A stretch of 64,000 nucleotides of DNA from Dechloromonas sp. CZR5 (GCF_008711155.1 NZ_VUYQ01000004.1:266459-330458); one strand, 5' to 3'; shown: positions 7,820-16,843, counted from the first letter of the stretch. Numbers and translations: made by a program. The notes: a model not told the origin generated them from the letters alone.

Positions 7820-10393
7820 ATGGACAAGAAAACAAACTGGCTCGATCTCCTCAACCCCACGCGCCGCAACTTCCTGAAAACCGTCGGAGCGGGGGCTGCC
7901 GTCGCGACGACCAGCGGTCTGGTCGAGCTGGGCAGCGGCGAGAAGGAGGCCAAGGCCTTCGCCTACGAGCCTTACCCCCGCGATGACCAGCTGACGACGG
8001 TGGTCACCTCATGCGACCACAATTGCGGTTCGCGTCACATGCTGGTGGCGCACAAGAAGGGCGATGTCATCGTTCGCCTGTCCACCGACGACGGGCGTTA
8101 CCAGGAGGGCGGCAAATTCGGTTTCGAGACCGAGCAGGTGCCGCAATTGCGCGCCTGCCTGCGCGGACGCTCCTATCGTAGCCGCCTGTATTCGCCGGAA
8201 CGGCTGCTCTACCCGATGATGCGCGTCGGCGAACGCGGCGAGGGCAAGTTCAAGCGGGTATCGTGGGACGAGGCGCTGGACTATGTCGCCCGCAAGATGG
8301 TCGAGTTGAAACAGAAGTACGGTCCGACCGCCATCCTCGACCAGGCCTATGCCGGCACCTCCTACGGCGTGCTGCACAAGTCGGACCAGATCGAGGGGCT
8401 GCTTGCCCGTTTCCTCGGCATGTTCGGCTGCCGGACCAACTCCTGGTCGGTGCCGAGCTACCAGGGCACCACCTTCAGTTCGCGGATGACCTTCGGCACC
8501 ATTACCGACGGCAACGAGGACGACGCCTTCGCGCACTCCAGGCTGATCATCATGTGGGGCTGGAACCCGGCCTACACCTTCCACGGCGGCAACACGTTCT
8601 ACTACATGCGGCTGGCCAAGCAGCGCGGCTGCAAGTTCGTGGTGGTCGATCCGCAATACACCGACTCGGCCGCCAGCTACGACGCCTGGTGGATCCCGAT
8701 CAAGCCCAATACTGATGCCGCCATGCTGGCCGGCATGGCGCACCATATCTTCGCCAACAACCTGCAGGACCAGAAGTTCATCGACAAATTCTGCCAGGGC
8801 ATGGACGCCGGCACGACGCCGCCGCAGTTCAAGGATAGGGAGAACTTCAAGGACTATATCCTCGGCAAGTACGACAACACGCCGAAGACGCCCGAGTGGG
8901 CCGAGCAAATCTGCGGCGTGCCGGCCGCCGACATCAAGAAGCTGGCCGAGATGTACGCCACGACCAAGCCGGCTGCGCTGAAGGCCAGCTGGGCACCGGG
9001 GCGGGCGTCGTATGGCGAGCAATACAACCGGATGGCCGCCGCCCTTCAGGCGATGACCGGCAACATCGGCATTCTGGGCGGTTGCGCCGAGGGCGTCGGC
9101 AAGGGCTGGCACGCTGAAGCGGTGGCCTACCCGTACGACCAGTACGCCAACGTCTGGTACGCGTCGCTGAAGTCGGACCGCTGGGCGCATTGCGTCCTCA
9201 ACTACCCCAACGTCAAGCGCGAGGAAATCGGTTGCTGGCCGCGCAACGACGAGCTGGACGGCAAGATTCCGAATATCAAGGCCATCTTCTGGCATGGCTC
9301 GGACTGGTTCAACCAGCTGACCAACATCAACAAGGAAATCCAGGCCATCAAGAAACTGGAGTTGGTGGTCTGCATGGATTCGACCATCACGCCCTCCGGC
9401 CTGTGGGCCGACGTGCTGTTTCCCATCGCCACCCACTTCGAGCGTCAGGACGTGGCCTTGCCCTGGTACAAGGGGCACTACTACATCCACCGGCCCAAGG
9501 TCATCGAGCCGCTGGGCGAGTCGAAGACCGATTTCCAGGTATTCACCGAACTGGCCTATCGCATCGAGAAACTCGATCCGACGGTCAAGGACTTCGGCAA
9601 GCGCTACAACCCCAAGTCGCAGCGCGACTATTTCGAGCGGAACGACGCCACCGACGAGGCCTACCTGACCGACTGGTGGAAGAACAAGGTGCAGAAGCAC
9701 CAGGGCGTGACGATGCCGTGGGAGGACTTCAAGAAGCACGGTGTCTACAAGTTCAAGTTCGACAAACCGCATGTTGCCTTCGCCGAGCAGATCGGCCAGG
9801 GCGTGCCCTTCGAGACGCCCTCGGGCAAGATCGAAATCCTGTCGACGACGCTGGCCAACATCAAGGACTGGACCAAGACCCAGTACGGCTACGAAATCCC
9901 GTACATTCCGAAATGGATCGAGCCTTTCGAGTCGCTCAATCACGAGAAAGCGAAGAAATTCCCCTTCCACATGGTCACGCCGCATCCGCGCTGGCGCACC
10001 CATTCGATCTTCCACAACATTCCGTGGCTGCGCGAAACCTACCAACAGGAAATCACCATCAGCGCGCGTGACGCCAAGGCGCGCGGTATCGTCACGGGCG
10101 ACATCGTCGAGGTCTGGAACGAGCGGGGCAGGGTGGTGGTTCCCGTGTATGTAACCGAACGCTGCATGCCGGGTGTCGTCGTCTTGTACGAAGGGGCATG
10201 GATGGATCTGGCCAAGGATGGTACCGACCGTGCCGGCAATCCGGATTTCCTGACGCTGGACGAACCCAGCCCGGCGGGTGCCTTCGCCTACAACACCATC
10301 TTGGTCGATTTCAGGAAAACCAGTCTCGACCACCATCCGGGCTGGGATACGCAGGCAACCTCGCGCTCCGTGATCTTCCGGAGGGACAAGTAA
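7820..10393 (+). CDS. Tat-exported DMSO-reductase-family molybdopterin oxidoreductase, catalytic subunit
   Basis: 857 residues. The N-terminus has a Tat signal (TRRNFLK at 14-20, then an Ala/Gly-rich core). The Fe4S4 motif is Cys65-x3-Cys69-x3-His73 with a distant Cys113 (ACLRGRS); in DmsA-type enzymes the third ligand is Cys, so His73 is a notable change. MGD-binding features follow, including IIMWGWNPAYT, SWAPGRAS and a C-terminal molybdopterin dinucleotide domain (ITISARDAKARGIVTGDIVEVWN). The overall sequence is closest to DmsA/YnfE-like enzymes, but the substrate cannot be read from it. It could reduce or oxidise an S-, N-, Se-, As- or halogen-oxide. AGGAACG precedes the ATG. The ferredoxin subunit overlaps its stop. 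Confidence 0.9.
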   Translation: MDKKTNWLDLLNPTRRNFLKTVGAGAAVATTSGLVELGSGEKEAKAFAYEPYPRDDQLTTVVTSCDHNCGSRHMLVAHKKGDVIVRLSTDDGRYQEGGKFGFETEQVPQLRACLRGRSYRSRLYSPERLLYPMMRVGERGEGKFKRVSWDEALDYVARKMVELKQKYGPTAILDQAYAGTSYGVLHKSDQIEGLLARFLGMFGCRTNSWSVPSYQGTTFSSRMTFGTITDGNEDDAFAHSRLIIMWGWNPAYTFHGGNTFYYMRLAKQRGCKFVVVDPQYTDSAASYDAWWIPIKPNTDAAMLAGMAHHIFANNLQDQKFIDKFCQGMDAGTTPPQFKDRENFKDYILGKYDNTPKTPEWAEQICGVPAADIKKLAEMYATTKPAALKASWAPGRASYGEQYNRMAAALQAMTGNIGILGGCAEGVGKGWHAEAVAYPYDQYANVWYASLKSDRWAHCVLNYPNVKREEIGCWPRNDELDGKIPNIKAIFWHGSDWFNQLTNINKEIQAIKKLELVVCMDSTITPSGLWADVLFPIATHFERQDVALPWYKGHYYIHRPKVIEPLGESKTDFQVFTELAYRIEKLDPTVKDFGKRYNPKSQRDYFERNDATDEAYLTDWWKNKVQKHQGVTMPWEDFKKHGVYKFKFDKPHVAFAEQIGQGVPFETPSGKIEILSTTLANIKDWTKTQYGYEIPYIPKWIEPFESLNHEKAKKFPFHMVTPHPRWRTHSIFHNIPWLRETYQQEITISARDAKARGIVTGDIVEVWNERGRVVVPVYVTERCMPGVVVLYEGAWMDLAKDGTDRAGNPDFLTLDEPSPAGAFAYNTILVDFRKTSLDHHPGWDTQATSRSVIFRRDK

Positions 10394-11064
10394 TGGTCAA
10401 GAAGATCGACAAGCAGGAACTCAAGGCAGCGATCGAACGCAAGGTCGCGCAGACCTACGAGCCGGTGAAGCCGGCCGTGCAGATGGGCTTCATCCACCAC
10501 AACGTTGACTGCATCGGCTGCCGCGCCTGCGAAATTGCCTGCAAGGACAAGAACGGCCTGCCGCCGGGGCCGCGCTTCCGGCGAGTCATGTACGTCGAGG
10601 GCGGCACCTTCCCGGATGTCCATGCGTACAAGGTTAACATGGCCTGCAACCACTGCGCCGAACCGGCCTGTCTGCCGACTTGCCCGACCGGGGCGATCTG
10701 GAAGCGGGCCGACAATGGCGTCGTCGATATCGACTCGACACTGTGCATCGGCTGCCGCAAGTGCGAGGCCGCCTGCCCTTACGGCGCACCGCAGTGGGAC
10801 CCGCAGGAGCTGGTGATCAAGAAGTGCAACATGTGCATCGACGAACTGGAAGCCGGTCGCAAGCCCTACTGCGTGATGGCCTGCATGATGCGGGTGCTGG
10901 ATATCGGCCCCATCGAACAGATCTGGAATGGCACGCTCAAGACCACCGCCATGGGGCCGAACGACAAACCGGTCAAGCAGGTCAGGAACATGGCCAATCC
11001 CGAGCTGACCCGTCCGTCGATTGCTTTCATTCCGCACAGCAAGGGGCGCGTCGATGGAAAATGA
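10393..11064 (+). CDS. DmsB-like ferredoxin subunit with four 4Fe-4S clusters
   Basis: 223 residues with sixteen cysteines in four groups: C40/43/46/50, C85/88/93/97, C118/121/124/128 and C145/148/160/164. This is the standard pattern of the electron-transfer subunit that partners DMSO-reductase-family enzymes. It has no signal peptide and would be exported bound to the Tat-tagged catalytic subunit. ATG overlaps the upstream TAA as TAATG, with GGAGGGA before it, so it is translated together with the catalytic subunit. It presumably links the molybdenum subunit to the pentaheme cytochrome. Confidence 0.92.
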   Translation: MVKKIDKQELKAAIERKVAQTYEPVKPAVQMGFIHHNVDCIGCRACEIACKDKNGLPPGPRFRRVMYVEGGTFPDVHAYKVNMACNHCAEPACLPTCPTGAIWKRADNGVVDIDSTLCIGCRKCEAACPYGAPQWDPQELVIKKCNMCIDELEAGRKPYCVMACMMRVLDIGPIEQIWNGTLKTTAMGPNDKPVKQVRNMANPELTRPSIAFIPHSKGRVDGK

Positions 11065-11773
11065 ACTGTTTGTGGCGCTGGCAGACGACCTTGAACAATT
11101 GATCCGTCTGCACGACCGGGAATTGGAGGAGGCGCTCCTGGGCGCGCTGCGCGCAGCCGACTTCCCTTATGGCCTGGCCTTGCCGCCGGATGGCGAGGAG
11201 GGACTGGCCGCCTACGCCAATATGGCTGACGCCCTGAATGACGCGGTATCGCTTGACGAACTGGCGGCCGATTTTGCCGCCATCTATCTGAACAATAGCC
11301 TGGGCGCCTCGCCTTATGAGTCAGTCTGGCTGTCCGACGACCATCTGGCCTGTGCGGCGCCGATGTTCGAACTTCGGGAGCTTTACGCAGCCGCTCGCTT
11401 GCAGGTGGCCGACTGGCGTAACCGCTTCGACGACCATTTCGTGTTGCAGTTGCAGTATCTGCGCCATATTCTGGTCGATCCGGCGATCGATCTGAAATCG
11501 GCGGCGGGCTTTATCGACGAGCACATCGGCTACTGGTTTCCCGACTTTGCCCAGCGTGTCTCCATGCAATGCGACACCCGTTTCTATGCCGCGCTGGTTG
11601 AATTGACTCATGTCTGGCTGCTGCGCTTCCGCCGGTTGCTCGACGAGGTTTATGAACTGCCGATTCCCTCGCGGGAGCAAATGGCCGAGCGCATCAATCG
11701 CAAGCTGGTTCTCGACAAGGCCGAAGTGGCACCGATTCGTTTCATGCCCGGTGCCAGTGGCCCCAGTTGGTAG
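11054..11773 (+). CDS. TorD/DmsD-family chaperone for the molybdoenzyme
   Basis: 239 residues, all-helical and acidic, with the family-like core YLNNSLGASPYESVWL and later EHIGYWFPDFAQRV. TorD-family proteins bind the Tat signal of their molybdoenzyme and hold it until the cofactor is inserted. It starts inside the last codons of the ferredoxin gene (11-base overlap), confirming a dedicated role in this operon. The upstream in-frame codons belong to the overlap region; ATG at 11054 has GGGG about 8 bases before it. It closes the operon and a hairpin follows directly. Confidence 0.85.
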   Translation: MENELFVALADDLEQLIRLHDRELEEALLGALRAADFPYGLALPPDGEEGLAAYANMADALNDAVSLDELAADFAAIYLNNSLGASPYESVWLSDDHLACAAPMFELRELYAAARLQVADWRNRFDDHFVLQLQYLRHILVDPAIDLKSAAGFIDEHIGYWFPDFAQRVSMQCDTRFYAALVELTHVWLLRFRRLLDEVYELPIPSREQMAERINRKLVLDKAEVAPIRFMPGASGPSW

Positions 11774-11775
11774 AG

Positions 11776-11806
11776 GGCAAGCGCGCTGAGTCTCTGCGCG
11801 CTTGCC
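11776..11806. terminator. Strong hairpin ending the molybdoenzyme operon
   Basis: GGCAAGCGCGC and GCGCGCTTGCC form a perfect 11-bp stem around a 9-base loop, starting three bases after the chaperone stop. There is no T tract, so it may act as an mRNA 3' end stabiliser or work from both sides, since queG converges from the right. Confidence 0.6.
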
Positions 11807-11860
11807 TTGGCCTGGTACATGGCTTGATCGGCTGCCTTGCTCGTAGTGGTTGCCGGTTCG

Positions 11861-12907
11861 TCAGCAACCGAGTCGTCGGAGTGCCCAGTCAACGTGTTCC
11901 TGCACCAGAGCCGATTCGTGATTACCCAAGTCGCGTAGCGCCGCCACGGCGTCAGGCGTTGCCGGGCCATTGCCGAGCGCGACGGCGATATTGCGCAACC
12001 AGCGTTGGTGGCCGATGCGCCGTATGGGATTGCCGGCGAGGCGATCATTGAATTGCTGCTCTGTCCATCGTGACAACTGGATCAAGCTGGCGGAATCCAG
12101 CCCGTGGCGCGGGGAAAACTCCCGGTCACCGATCCGTGCGAAGCGATTCCACGGGCAGCACAGCTGGCAGTCGTCACAGCCATAGATACGATTGCCCATC
12201 AGCGGGCGGAATGCCTCGGGAATCGGACCATCCAGTTCGATGGTCAGGTAGGAGATGCAGCGGCGGGCATCCACCTGGTAAGGCGCGATGATGGCACTGG
12301 TCGGACAGGCGTCGATACAGGCGGTGCAGGTTCCACAGTGCGCTTCCGTCGGGGAGTCCGGTGGCAGGGGGAGGTCGGTGTAGATTTCGCCGAGAAATCG
12401 CCAAGAGCCTTGCTGGGAGAGCAGCAGCGTGTGTTTTCCCCGCCAGCCGAGACCCGCTTGCCGGGCGAATTCGACTTCCATGACCGGGGCCGAGTCGGAA
12501 AAGACGCGGTAACCGAACGGGCCGATCAGGGCGGTTACCTGGTCGGCGAGTTTTTGCAGGCGGCTGCGGATGACCTTGTGATAGTCGCGGCCCTGCGCAT
12601 AGCGGGAAATGGCTGCCTGTTCCGGCTGGTCGACAATGTTGGCGTGGGGCAGGTAGTCCAGTGCAGCGCTGACGACGGTCAGCGTTCCCGGTTGCAGGCG
12701 CTCGGGTTGGGCACGCAATTCGGCATGGCGGGCCATATAATCCATGGCGCCATGGCATCCCTCGGCCAGCCAGGCGCGTAGCCCGGCGACGGCCATACCG
12801 GGGTCGGCCTTGGCCACGCCAATGGCTGCAAAGCCCAGTTGTTGTCCGGCCTCGCGGATTTTTTCCTTGAGTGCCGCGTAATCCACCGTGGAGTCCTGAT
12901 CGTGCAT
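11861..12907 (-). CDS. queG: Epoxyqueuosine reductase
   Basis: 348 residues. It shows the family layout: N-terminal cobalamin-binding region, two ferredoxin-like cluster motifs (CGTCTACIDACPTSAI and CDDCQLCCPWNRFA) and a C-terminal HEAT-like segment (ALRDLGNHESALVQEHV). The enzyme carries out the last step of queuosine synthesis, reducing epoxyqueuosine in tRNA wobble positions. The start ATG at 12907 is preceded by AGGG. Its first two codons overlap the divergent tsaE start, so both genes share the 5' region. Confidence 0.95.
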   Translation of the reverse strand: MHDQDSTVDYAALKEKIREAGQQLGFAAIGVAKADPGMAVAGLRAWLAEGCHGAMDYMARHAELRAQPERLQPGTLTVVSAALDYLPHANIVDQPEQAAISRYAQGRDYHKVIRSRLQKLADQVTALIGPFGYRVFSDSAPVMEVEFARQAGLGWRGKHTLLLSQQGSWRFLGEIYTDLPLPPDSPTEAHCGTCTACIDACPTSAIIAPYQVDARRCISYLTIELDGPIPEAFRPLMGNRIYGCDDCQLCCPWNRFARIGDREFSPRHGLDSASLIQLSRWTEQQFNDRLAGNPIRRIGHQRWLRNIAVALGNGPATPDAVAALRDLGNHESALVQEHVDWALRRLGC

Positions 12908-13396
12908 AGCCCTGATGTTACCGCTGTTTTCGAATTGCCCGACGAGGCTGCCACCCAGTCGGTCGGTGAAAAGCTGGCGCCGGCGCTGCAGCCGGGCATG
13001 GTGGTTTTTCTCGAAGGGGATCTGGGCGTCGGCAAGACAACCTTGTCACGGGCCCTGATTCGGGCACTTGGTCATGCCGGGGCAGTCAAAAGTCCGACCT
13101 ATTCACTGGTTGAAGTTTACGTAATTTCGAGATTATACTTATATCACTTTGATTTTTATCGTTTCGAGTCACCCGAGGAGTTTCTCGATGCGGGCTTTGA
13201 TGAATACTTTAATGACACTGCGCTCTGCCTGGTCGAATGGCCGGAGCGCGCTCAAGGCTGCCTTCCGCCGGCAGACCTGCGGTTGCGCCTTTATCATGCA
13301 GGTGTCGGGCGTGTCCTCGAAGCCGTGGCAGATTCACCGAAAGGGCAGGCATGTCTAGACGCGCTCATCCCAGCCATGGGCGCCGCCAACTCCTGA
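12902..13396 (+). CDS. tsaE: tRNA threonylcarbamoyladenosine synthesis ATPase TsaE
   Basis: 164 residues with a P-loop GDLGVGKTT, the conserved SPTYSLVE, and HFDFYRF...EEFLDAGFDEYF followed by LVEWPERA. TsaE is the ATPase partner of TsaD/TsaB in making t6A37 on tRNA. The GTG start at 12902 has GGAG 8 bases upstream and overlaps the divergent queG start by six bases. Codons around 13110-13175 are unusually AT-rich, with AGA and TTA codons rare in this genome, and include a promoter-like sequence. The 3' end overlaps amiC by 46 bases. Confidence 0.95.
   Translation: MHSPDVTAVFELPDEAATQSVGEKLAPALQPGMVVFLEGDLGVGKTTLSRALIRALGHAGAVKSPTYSLVEVYVISRLYLYHFDFYRFESPEEFLDAGFDEYFNDTALCLVEWPERAQGCLPPADLRLRLYHAGVGRVLEAVADSPKGQACLDALIPAMGAANS
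13110..13139 (+). promoter_or_regulatory. Possible internal promoter within tsaE, facing amiC
   Basis: TTGAAG (13110-13115), an 18-base spacer and TATACT (13134-13139) lie in an AT-rich island inside an otherwise GC-rich gene, about 210 bases upstream of the amiC start. The same bases encode conserved TsaE residues, so part of the AT bias may come from the protein. Confidence 0.35.
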
Positions 13397-14691
13397 AATA
13401 TGCCGGCGCCTCGCTGCTCGTCTCCGTTACGCCGCTAGCCGGCGCCGCAGCAAAGCTGCCATCCGTGCTGGCCGTGCGCGTCTGGCCGGCCGCCGATTAC
13501 ACCCGCGTTACCCTCGAACACGACGCGCCACTCAAGTTCACGCATTTCACGGTCGAAAATCCGGATCGCCTGGTCGTCGATATCGAAGGCGTCGAGTTCA
13601 ACAGTGTTCTCGATAGCCTGGCGCGCAAGGTGGCGACCGACGATCCCAACATCAAGCTGTTGCGCGCCGGTCGCTTCAAGCCGGGCGTCGTTCGTCTGGT
13701 GATGGAGTTGAAGGGCAAGGTCAATCCACAGGTGTTCACGCTGGCACCGGTCGGCGAATACGGTCATCGTCTGGTGCTCGATGTTTATCCGGTCAATCCG
13801 CCGGACCCCATGATGGCGCTGCTCGAAGGCCGCAAGGAAGCGGTCGAACCCTTGAAGGGCGGGCAGGACTTCCAGATTGCCGAGGTACGGCCCGAAGAGC
13901 CGGCGGCCAGGAAGTCCGACAAGCCTCCGGTCGAGGCGCCCGAGGTGCAGACCAGCAAAAAGTCAGGCAAACCCGTCGTCGATCGCCTGGTGACGATCAT
14001 GCTCGACCCCGGGCATGGCGGCGAGGACCCCGGCGCCATCGGCAGGGCGGGAACCCATGAAAAGACGGTGACGCTCGAAGTCGCCCGTCGCCTGAAGGCC
14101 CGCATCGATGCCGAGCCGAACATGCGTGCCGTGCTGACCCGCGATTCTGATTTCTTCGTACCTTTGCAGATGCGTGTCCAGAAAGCGCGCCGCGTCCACG
14201 CCGACCTGTTCCTGTCGATCCATGCCGATGCCTGGATCAAGCCGGATGCCCGCGGCTCCTCGGTCTTCGTCCTGTCCGAGAAGGGGGCTTCGAGTACGCA
14301 GGCCCGTCTTCTGGCGCAAAAGGAAAACGATGCCGACCTGATCGGGGGCGTCAACCTCGGCAACAAGGATCTCTTCCTGGCGCGTACACTGCTCGATCTG
14401 TCGCAGACGGCAACCATCAACGACAGCCTTAAGCTGGGCAGGTACCTGTTGGGCGAACTGGGGTCGATCAATACCTTGCACAAGGCCAATGTTGAACAGG
14501 CCGGTTTTGCTGTGCTCAAGGCACCCGATATCCCGTCAGCCCTCATCGAAACGGCCTTCATTTCCAATCCGGAGGAAGAGGCGCGCCTCAACGACGATGC
14601 CTATCAGGAAAAGCTGGCGGGTGCGATCGTGCGTGGCATTCGCCAGTATTTCATCAAGCATCCTCCCGGGCCGAAGGCCAAGCTGGCGTAG
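13351..14691 (+). CDS. amiC: N-acetylmuramoyl-L-alanine amidase, Tat-exported
   Basis: 446 residues: a twin-arginine signal (GRRQLLKYAG, then a hydrophobic core ending GAAA), an AMIN domain (about 35-140) that targets the division site, a Pro/Lys linker, and an Amidase_3 catalytic domain. The zinc-binding pattern is visible as DPGHGGEDPGA, HEKTVTLE and LFLSIHADA. The enzyme splits septal peptidoglycan during cell separation. The ATG at 13351 lies inside the end of tsaE in another frame, with AAGGGCAGG before it. Longer in-frame starts would remove the signal peptide and are unlikely. The tsaE-amiC order is common in proteobacteria, often followed by mutL, which is absent here. Confidence 0.94.
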   Translation: MSRRAHPSHGRRQLLKYAGASLLVSVTPLAGAAAKLPSVLAVRVWPAADYTRVTLEHDAPLKFTHFTVENPDRLVVDIEGVEFNSVLDSLARKVATDDPNIKLLRAGRFKPGVVRLVMELKGKVNPQVFTLAPVGEYGHRLVLDVYPVNPPDPMMALLEGRKEAVEPLKGGQDFQIAEVRPEEPAARKSDKPPVEAPEVQTSKKSGKPVVDRLVTIMLDPGHGGEDPGAIGRAGTHEKTVTLEVARRLKARIDAEPNMRAVLTRDSDFFVPLQMRVQKARRVHADLFLSIHADAWIKPDARGSSVFVLSEKGASSTQARLLAQKENDADLIGGVNLGNKDLFLARTLLDLSQTATINDSLKLGRYLLGELGSINTLHKANVEQAGFAVLKAPDIPSALIETAFISNPEEEARLNDDAYQEKLAGAIVRGIRQYFIKHPPGPKAKLA

Positions 14692-14709
14692 GCCGGCTTT
14701 GGCGGGGGC

Positions 14710-15747
14710 TTAGAACAGCTCGACCTCGCCCTTGGCGATTTCCTTGGCAGAAAGATCGCCTGTCGCAATCAGTTGTTCATAGCAGGCCACTTGGTTGCGG
14801 CCATTGTGCTTGGCGAAATAAAGGGCTTCGTCGGCGCGGTCGATGGCATCGGTCGGGGTGTCGTGCGCTTGTAGCGCGCTGAATCCGATGCTGACCGTGA
14901 TGTTGCCGACCCGGCTGAATGACTGCTCTTCGACCCGGCTCCTGAAGCGTTGCAGCGTCGATGTCGCGTCTTGTTCGGTCATCGGCTGCAGCAGCGTCAC
15001 GAATTCCTCGCCGCCGAAGCGGAACAGCTGGTCGTCGAAGCGGAAGGACTGGCGCATGACCTGGGCCAGCATGATGAGCACTTCGTCGCCGATCAGGTGC
15101 CCGAATGTGTCGTTGACGCGCTTGAAATGGTCAATGTCGCAGACGGCAAGCCAATGCGGATTGCTGTCGCAGCCACGCCGGCGGCTTTCATGGGTGCCGT
15201 TTTGCGGATCGATGGACGCCTTGCCGAGGAGTTCAAAGAGGTGTTTGTCGAACGTCTTGCGATTGGACAGCCCGGTCAGTGTGTCTGTTTCACCGTAATC
15301 AAGCAGTCCGATGTGGTTGCCGAAATACTCGACCAGTCCCATCAGGGTCACGCGCTCGTCGGCCGAAAAGCAGTCCGAGAGGACCAGGTCGATGAGGTAG
15401 ATCGGCTCGTTGTGATCCATGATCGGGAACACGATGCGATGGGAGCCGTCGGCTAGGTAGTCGAGCACTGCGGACTTTTCTTTGCGGCAGCGGGCAAGAA
15501 TGGGATCGCGTTCGAGCGGCTGGCAGAATTTCTTGTCCGGTACGTAGGCGTTGCGCAGCCGCTTTCCATCGGGACCGTGACTGGCGCAGGCAAAGACCAT
15601 GGGCTTCCGGGTGCCGGGGTAGCAGCGGTAAATGGTCAGCTGCTGCGGACGGAACAAGGTCCGTAGCGCATCCACCATCGATGAGTTGATCTCCGTGCGA
15701 TCCCGGCGCGACGAAATCTGGATGACGTGGTTGATCAATTCATGCAT
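14710..15747 (-). CDS. Diguanylate cyclase with N-terminal sensory (GAF-like) region
   Basis: 345 residues. The C-terminal GGDEF domain has the active-site motif GGEEF and an intact inhibitory site RFDD five residues upstream, so it should make c-di-GMP and be product-inhibited. Residues 1-150 form a soluble domain resembling GAF folds (IYRCYPGTRKPMVFACASHG) with several cysteines; its signal is unknown. There is no membrane segment. I chose ATG at 15747 because a TATAAT box (minus strand, 15790-15785) would place transcription start at about 15778. The alternative TTG at 15777 would then be nearly leaderless. YajQ, a c-di-GMP-binding family, is encoded further along in this window. Confidence 0.88.
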   Translation of the reverse strand: MHELINHVIQISSRRDRTEINSSMVDALRTLFRPQQLTIYRCYPGTRKPMVFACASHGPDGKRLRNAYVPDKKFCQPLERDPILARCRKEKSAVLDYLADGSHRIVFPIMDHNEPIYLIDLVLSDCFSADERVTLMGLVEYFGNHIGLLDYGETDTLTGLSNRKTFDKHLFELLGKASIDPQNGTHESRRRGCDSNPHWLAVCDIDHFKRVNDTFGHLIGDEVLIMLAQVMRQSFRFDDQLFRFGGEEFVTLLQPMTEQDATSTLQRFRSRVEEQSFSRVGNITVSIGFSALQAHDTPTDAIDRADEALYFAKHNGRNQVACYEQLIATGDLSAKEIAKGEVELF

Positions 15748-15784
15748 GACTGCGGGTCGGAAAATTGAATGGCTCAATTTGTTA

Positions 15785-15790
15785 ATTATA
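15785..15790 (-). promoter_or_regulatory. Probable -10 box of the diguanylate cyclase gene
   Basis: TATAAT on the minus strand within an AT-rich stretch, 38 bases upstream of the chosen ATG. No clear -35 is visible at the right distance. Confidence 0.4.
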
Positions 15791-15910
15791 GCGAAATTGA
15801 GTGTGTTGATTGTTGGGGCTGTGCAGACTGCCTATGGGGCGGCGCTGCCCAGGGTCCACCGAGGGGGCGGCAAACCGTTATAATTCAACGTTTTTCCTGC
15901 CCAGTAATCC

Positions 15911-16834
15911 ATGCGCGTCTTTCGCGGCCATTCACGCCCTGTTCCTGCTCCTGTTGCGCTTGCCATCGGCAATTTCGATGGCGTCCACCTGGGGCACAGT
16001 GCCTTGGTCGGTCGTTTGGCGGGCTACGCGCGCGACCATCGGCTGGTGCCCATGGTGCTCACCTTCGAACCGCATCCCCGGGAGTTTTTCGCCCCGGGTT
16101 CGGCACCGGCCCGCTTGAGTACGGTTCGCGAGAAGCTGGAATTGCTTGCCGAGTGCGGCGCCCGTCAGGCCATGGTGTGCCCGTTCAATGCCCGCTTCGC
16201 CGCACTGTCGGCCGAGGAGTTCGTCGAGCAGGTGCTGGTCCTCGGGTGCCGGGTCAAGCATTTGATCATCGGTGACGACTTCCGCTTTGGCCGCGGGCGT
16301 AGCGGTGACTATGCCTATCTTCAACAGGCAGGCGCCCGCTGGGGTTTCACCGTCGAAGCCATGGGCAGCGTGATGGTCGATGGCGAACGTGTTTCCAGTT
16401 CCGGCGTGCGGCGGGCGTTGGCGACGGGCGATATGGAGCATGCCGCCCGTTTGCTCGGTCGCCCTTACATCATGGATGGGCAGGTATTGCATGGCCAGAA
16501 ACTGGGCCGACAGCTCGGCTTCGCCACGGCCAACCTGCGCATCAAGCACAACCCCTTGCCGATGTCCGGCGTGTTTGCCGTCGAAGTCAGCGGTCTGGAT
16601 GACAAGCCCCTGCCCGGCGTTGCCAACCTTGGGGTTCGCCCCACTGTCGGCGGAACGACCCGGCCGCTGCTCGAAGTGCATCTGTTCGATTTCGATCGCG
16701 ATATCTACGGCGCACATATTTCGGTGCGTTTCGTGCACAAGTTGCGCGACGAACAACGTTTTCCCAATTTCGACGCCCTCAAGGCGCAGATCGCGGCCGA
16801 TGCCGCGGCGGCGCGGGCTTTCTTCAAGCTGTGA
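15911..16834 (+). CDS. ribF: Bifunctional riboflavin kinase/FAD synthetase
   Basis: 307 residues. The N-terminal adenylyltransferase domain has GNFDGVHLGH, and FRFGRGRSGD and SSSGVRRAL follow. The C-terminal flavokinase domain has GRQLGFATANL and GVANLGVRPTVGG. The protein converts riboflavin to FMN and FAD. A TTATAAT box sits about 30 bases upstream of the start, so it likely opens the ribF-ileS-lspA-fkpB-ispH operon, a well-known order in proteobacteria. Confidence 0.96.
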   Translation: MRVFRGHSRPVPAPVALAIGNFDGVHLGHSALVGRLAGYARDHRLVPMVLTFEPHPREFFAPGSAPARLSTVREKLELLAECGARQAMVCPFNARFAALSAEEFVEQVLVLGCRVKHLIIGDDFRFGRGRSGDYAYLQQAGARWGFTVEAMGSVMVDGERVSSSGVRRALATGDMEHAARLLGRPYIMDGQVLHGQKLGRQLGFATANLRIKHNPLPMSGVFAVEVSGLDDKPLPGVANLGVRPTVGGTTRPLLEVHLFDFDRDIYGAHISVRFVHKLRDEQRFPNFDALKAQIAADAAAARAFFKL

Positions 16835-16843
16835 GCACGCAAA

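Noticed and set aside
8009..10336. Long minus-strand frame opposite the molybdoenzyme gene
   Set aside because: No domain, no ribosome binding site; antisense shadow of a clear coding gene.
7820..10393. Calling the molybdoenzyme a perchlorate or chlorate reductase
   Set aside because: Perchlorate and chlorate reductases are type II enzymes with a His/Asp-led Fe-S motif and no such pattern here; no chlorite dismutase gene is in the window.
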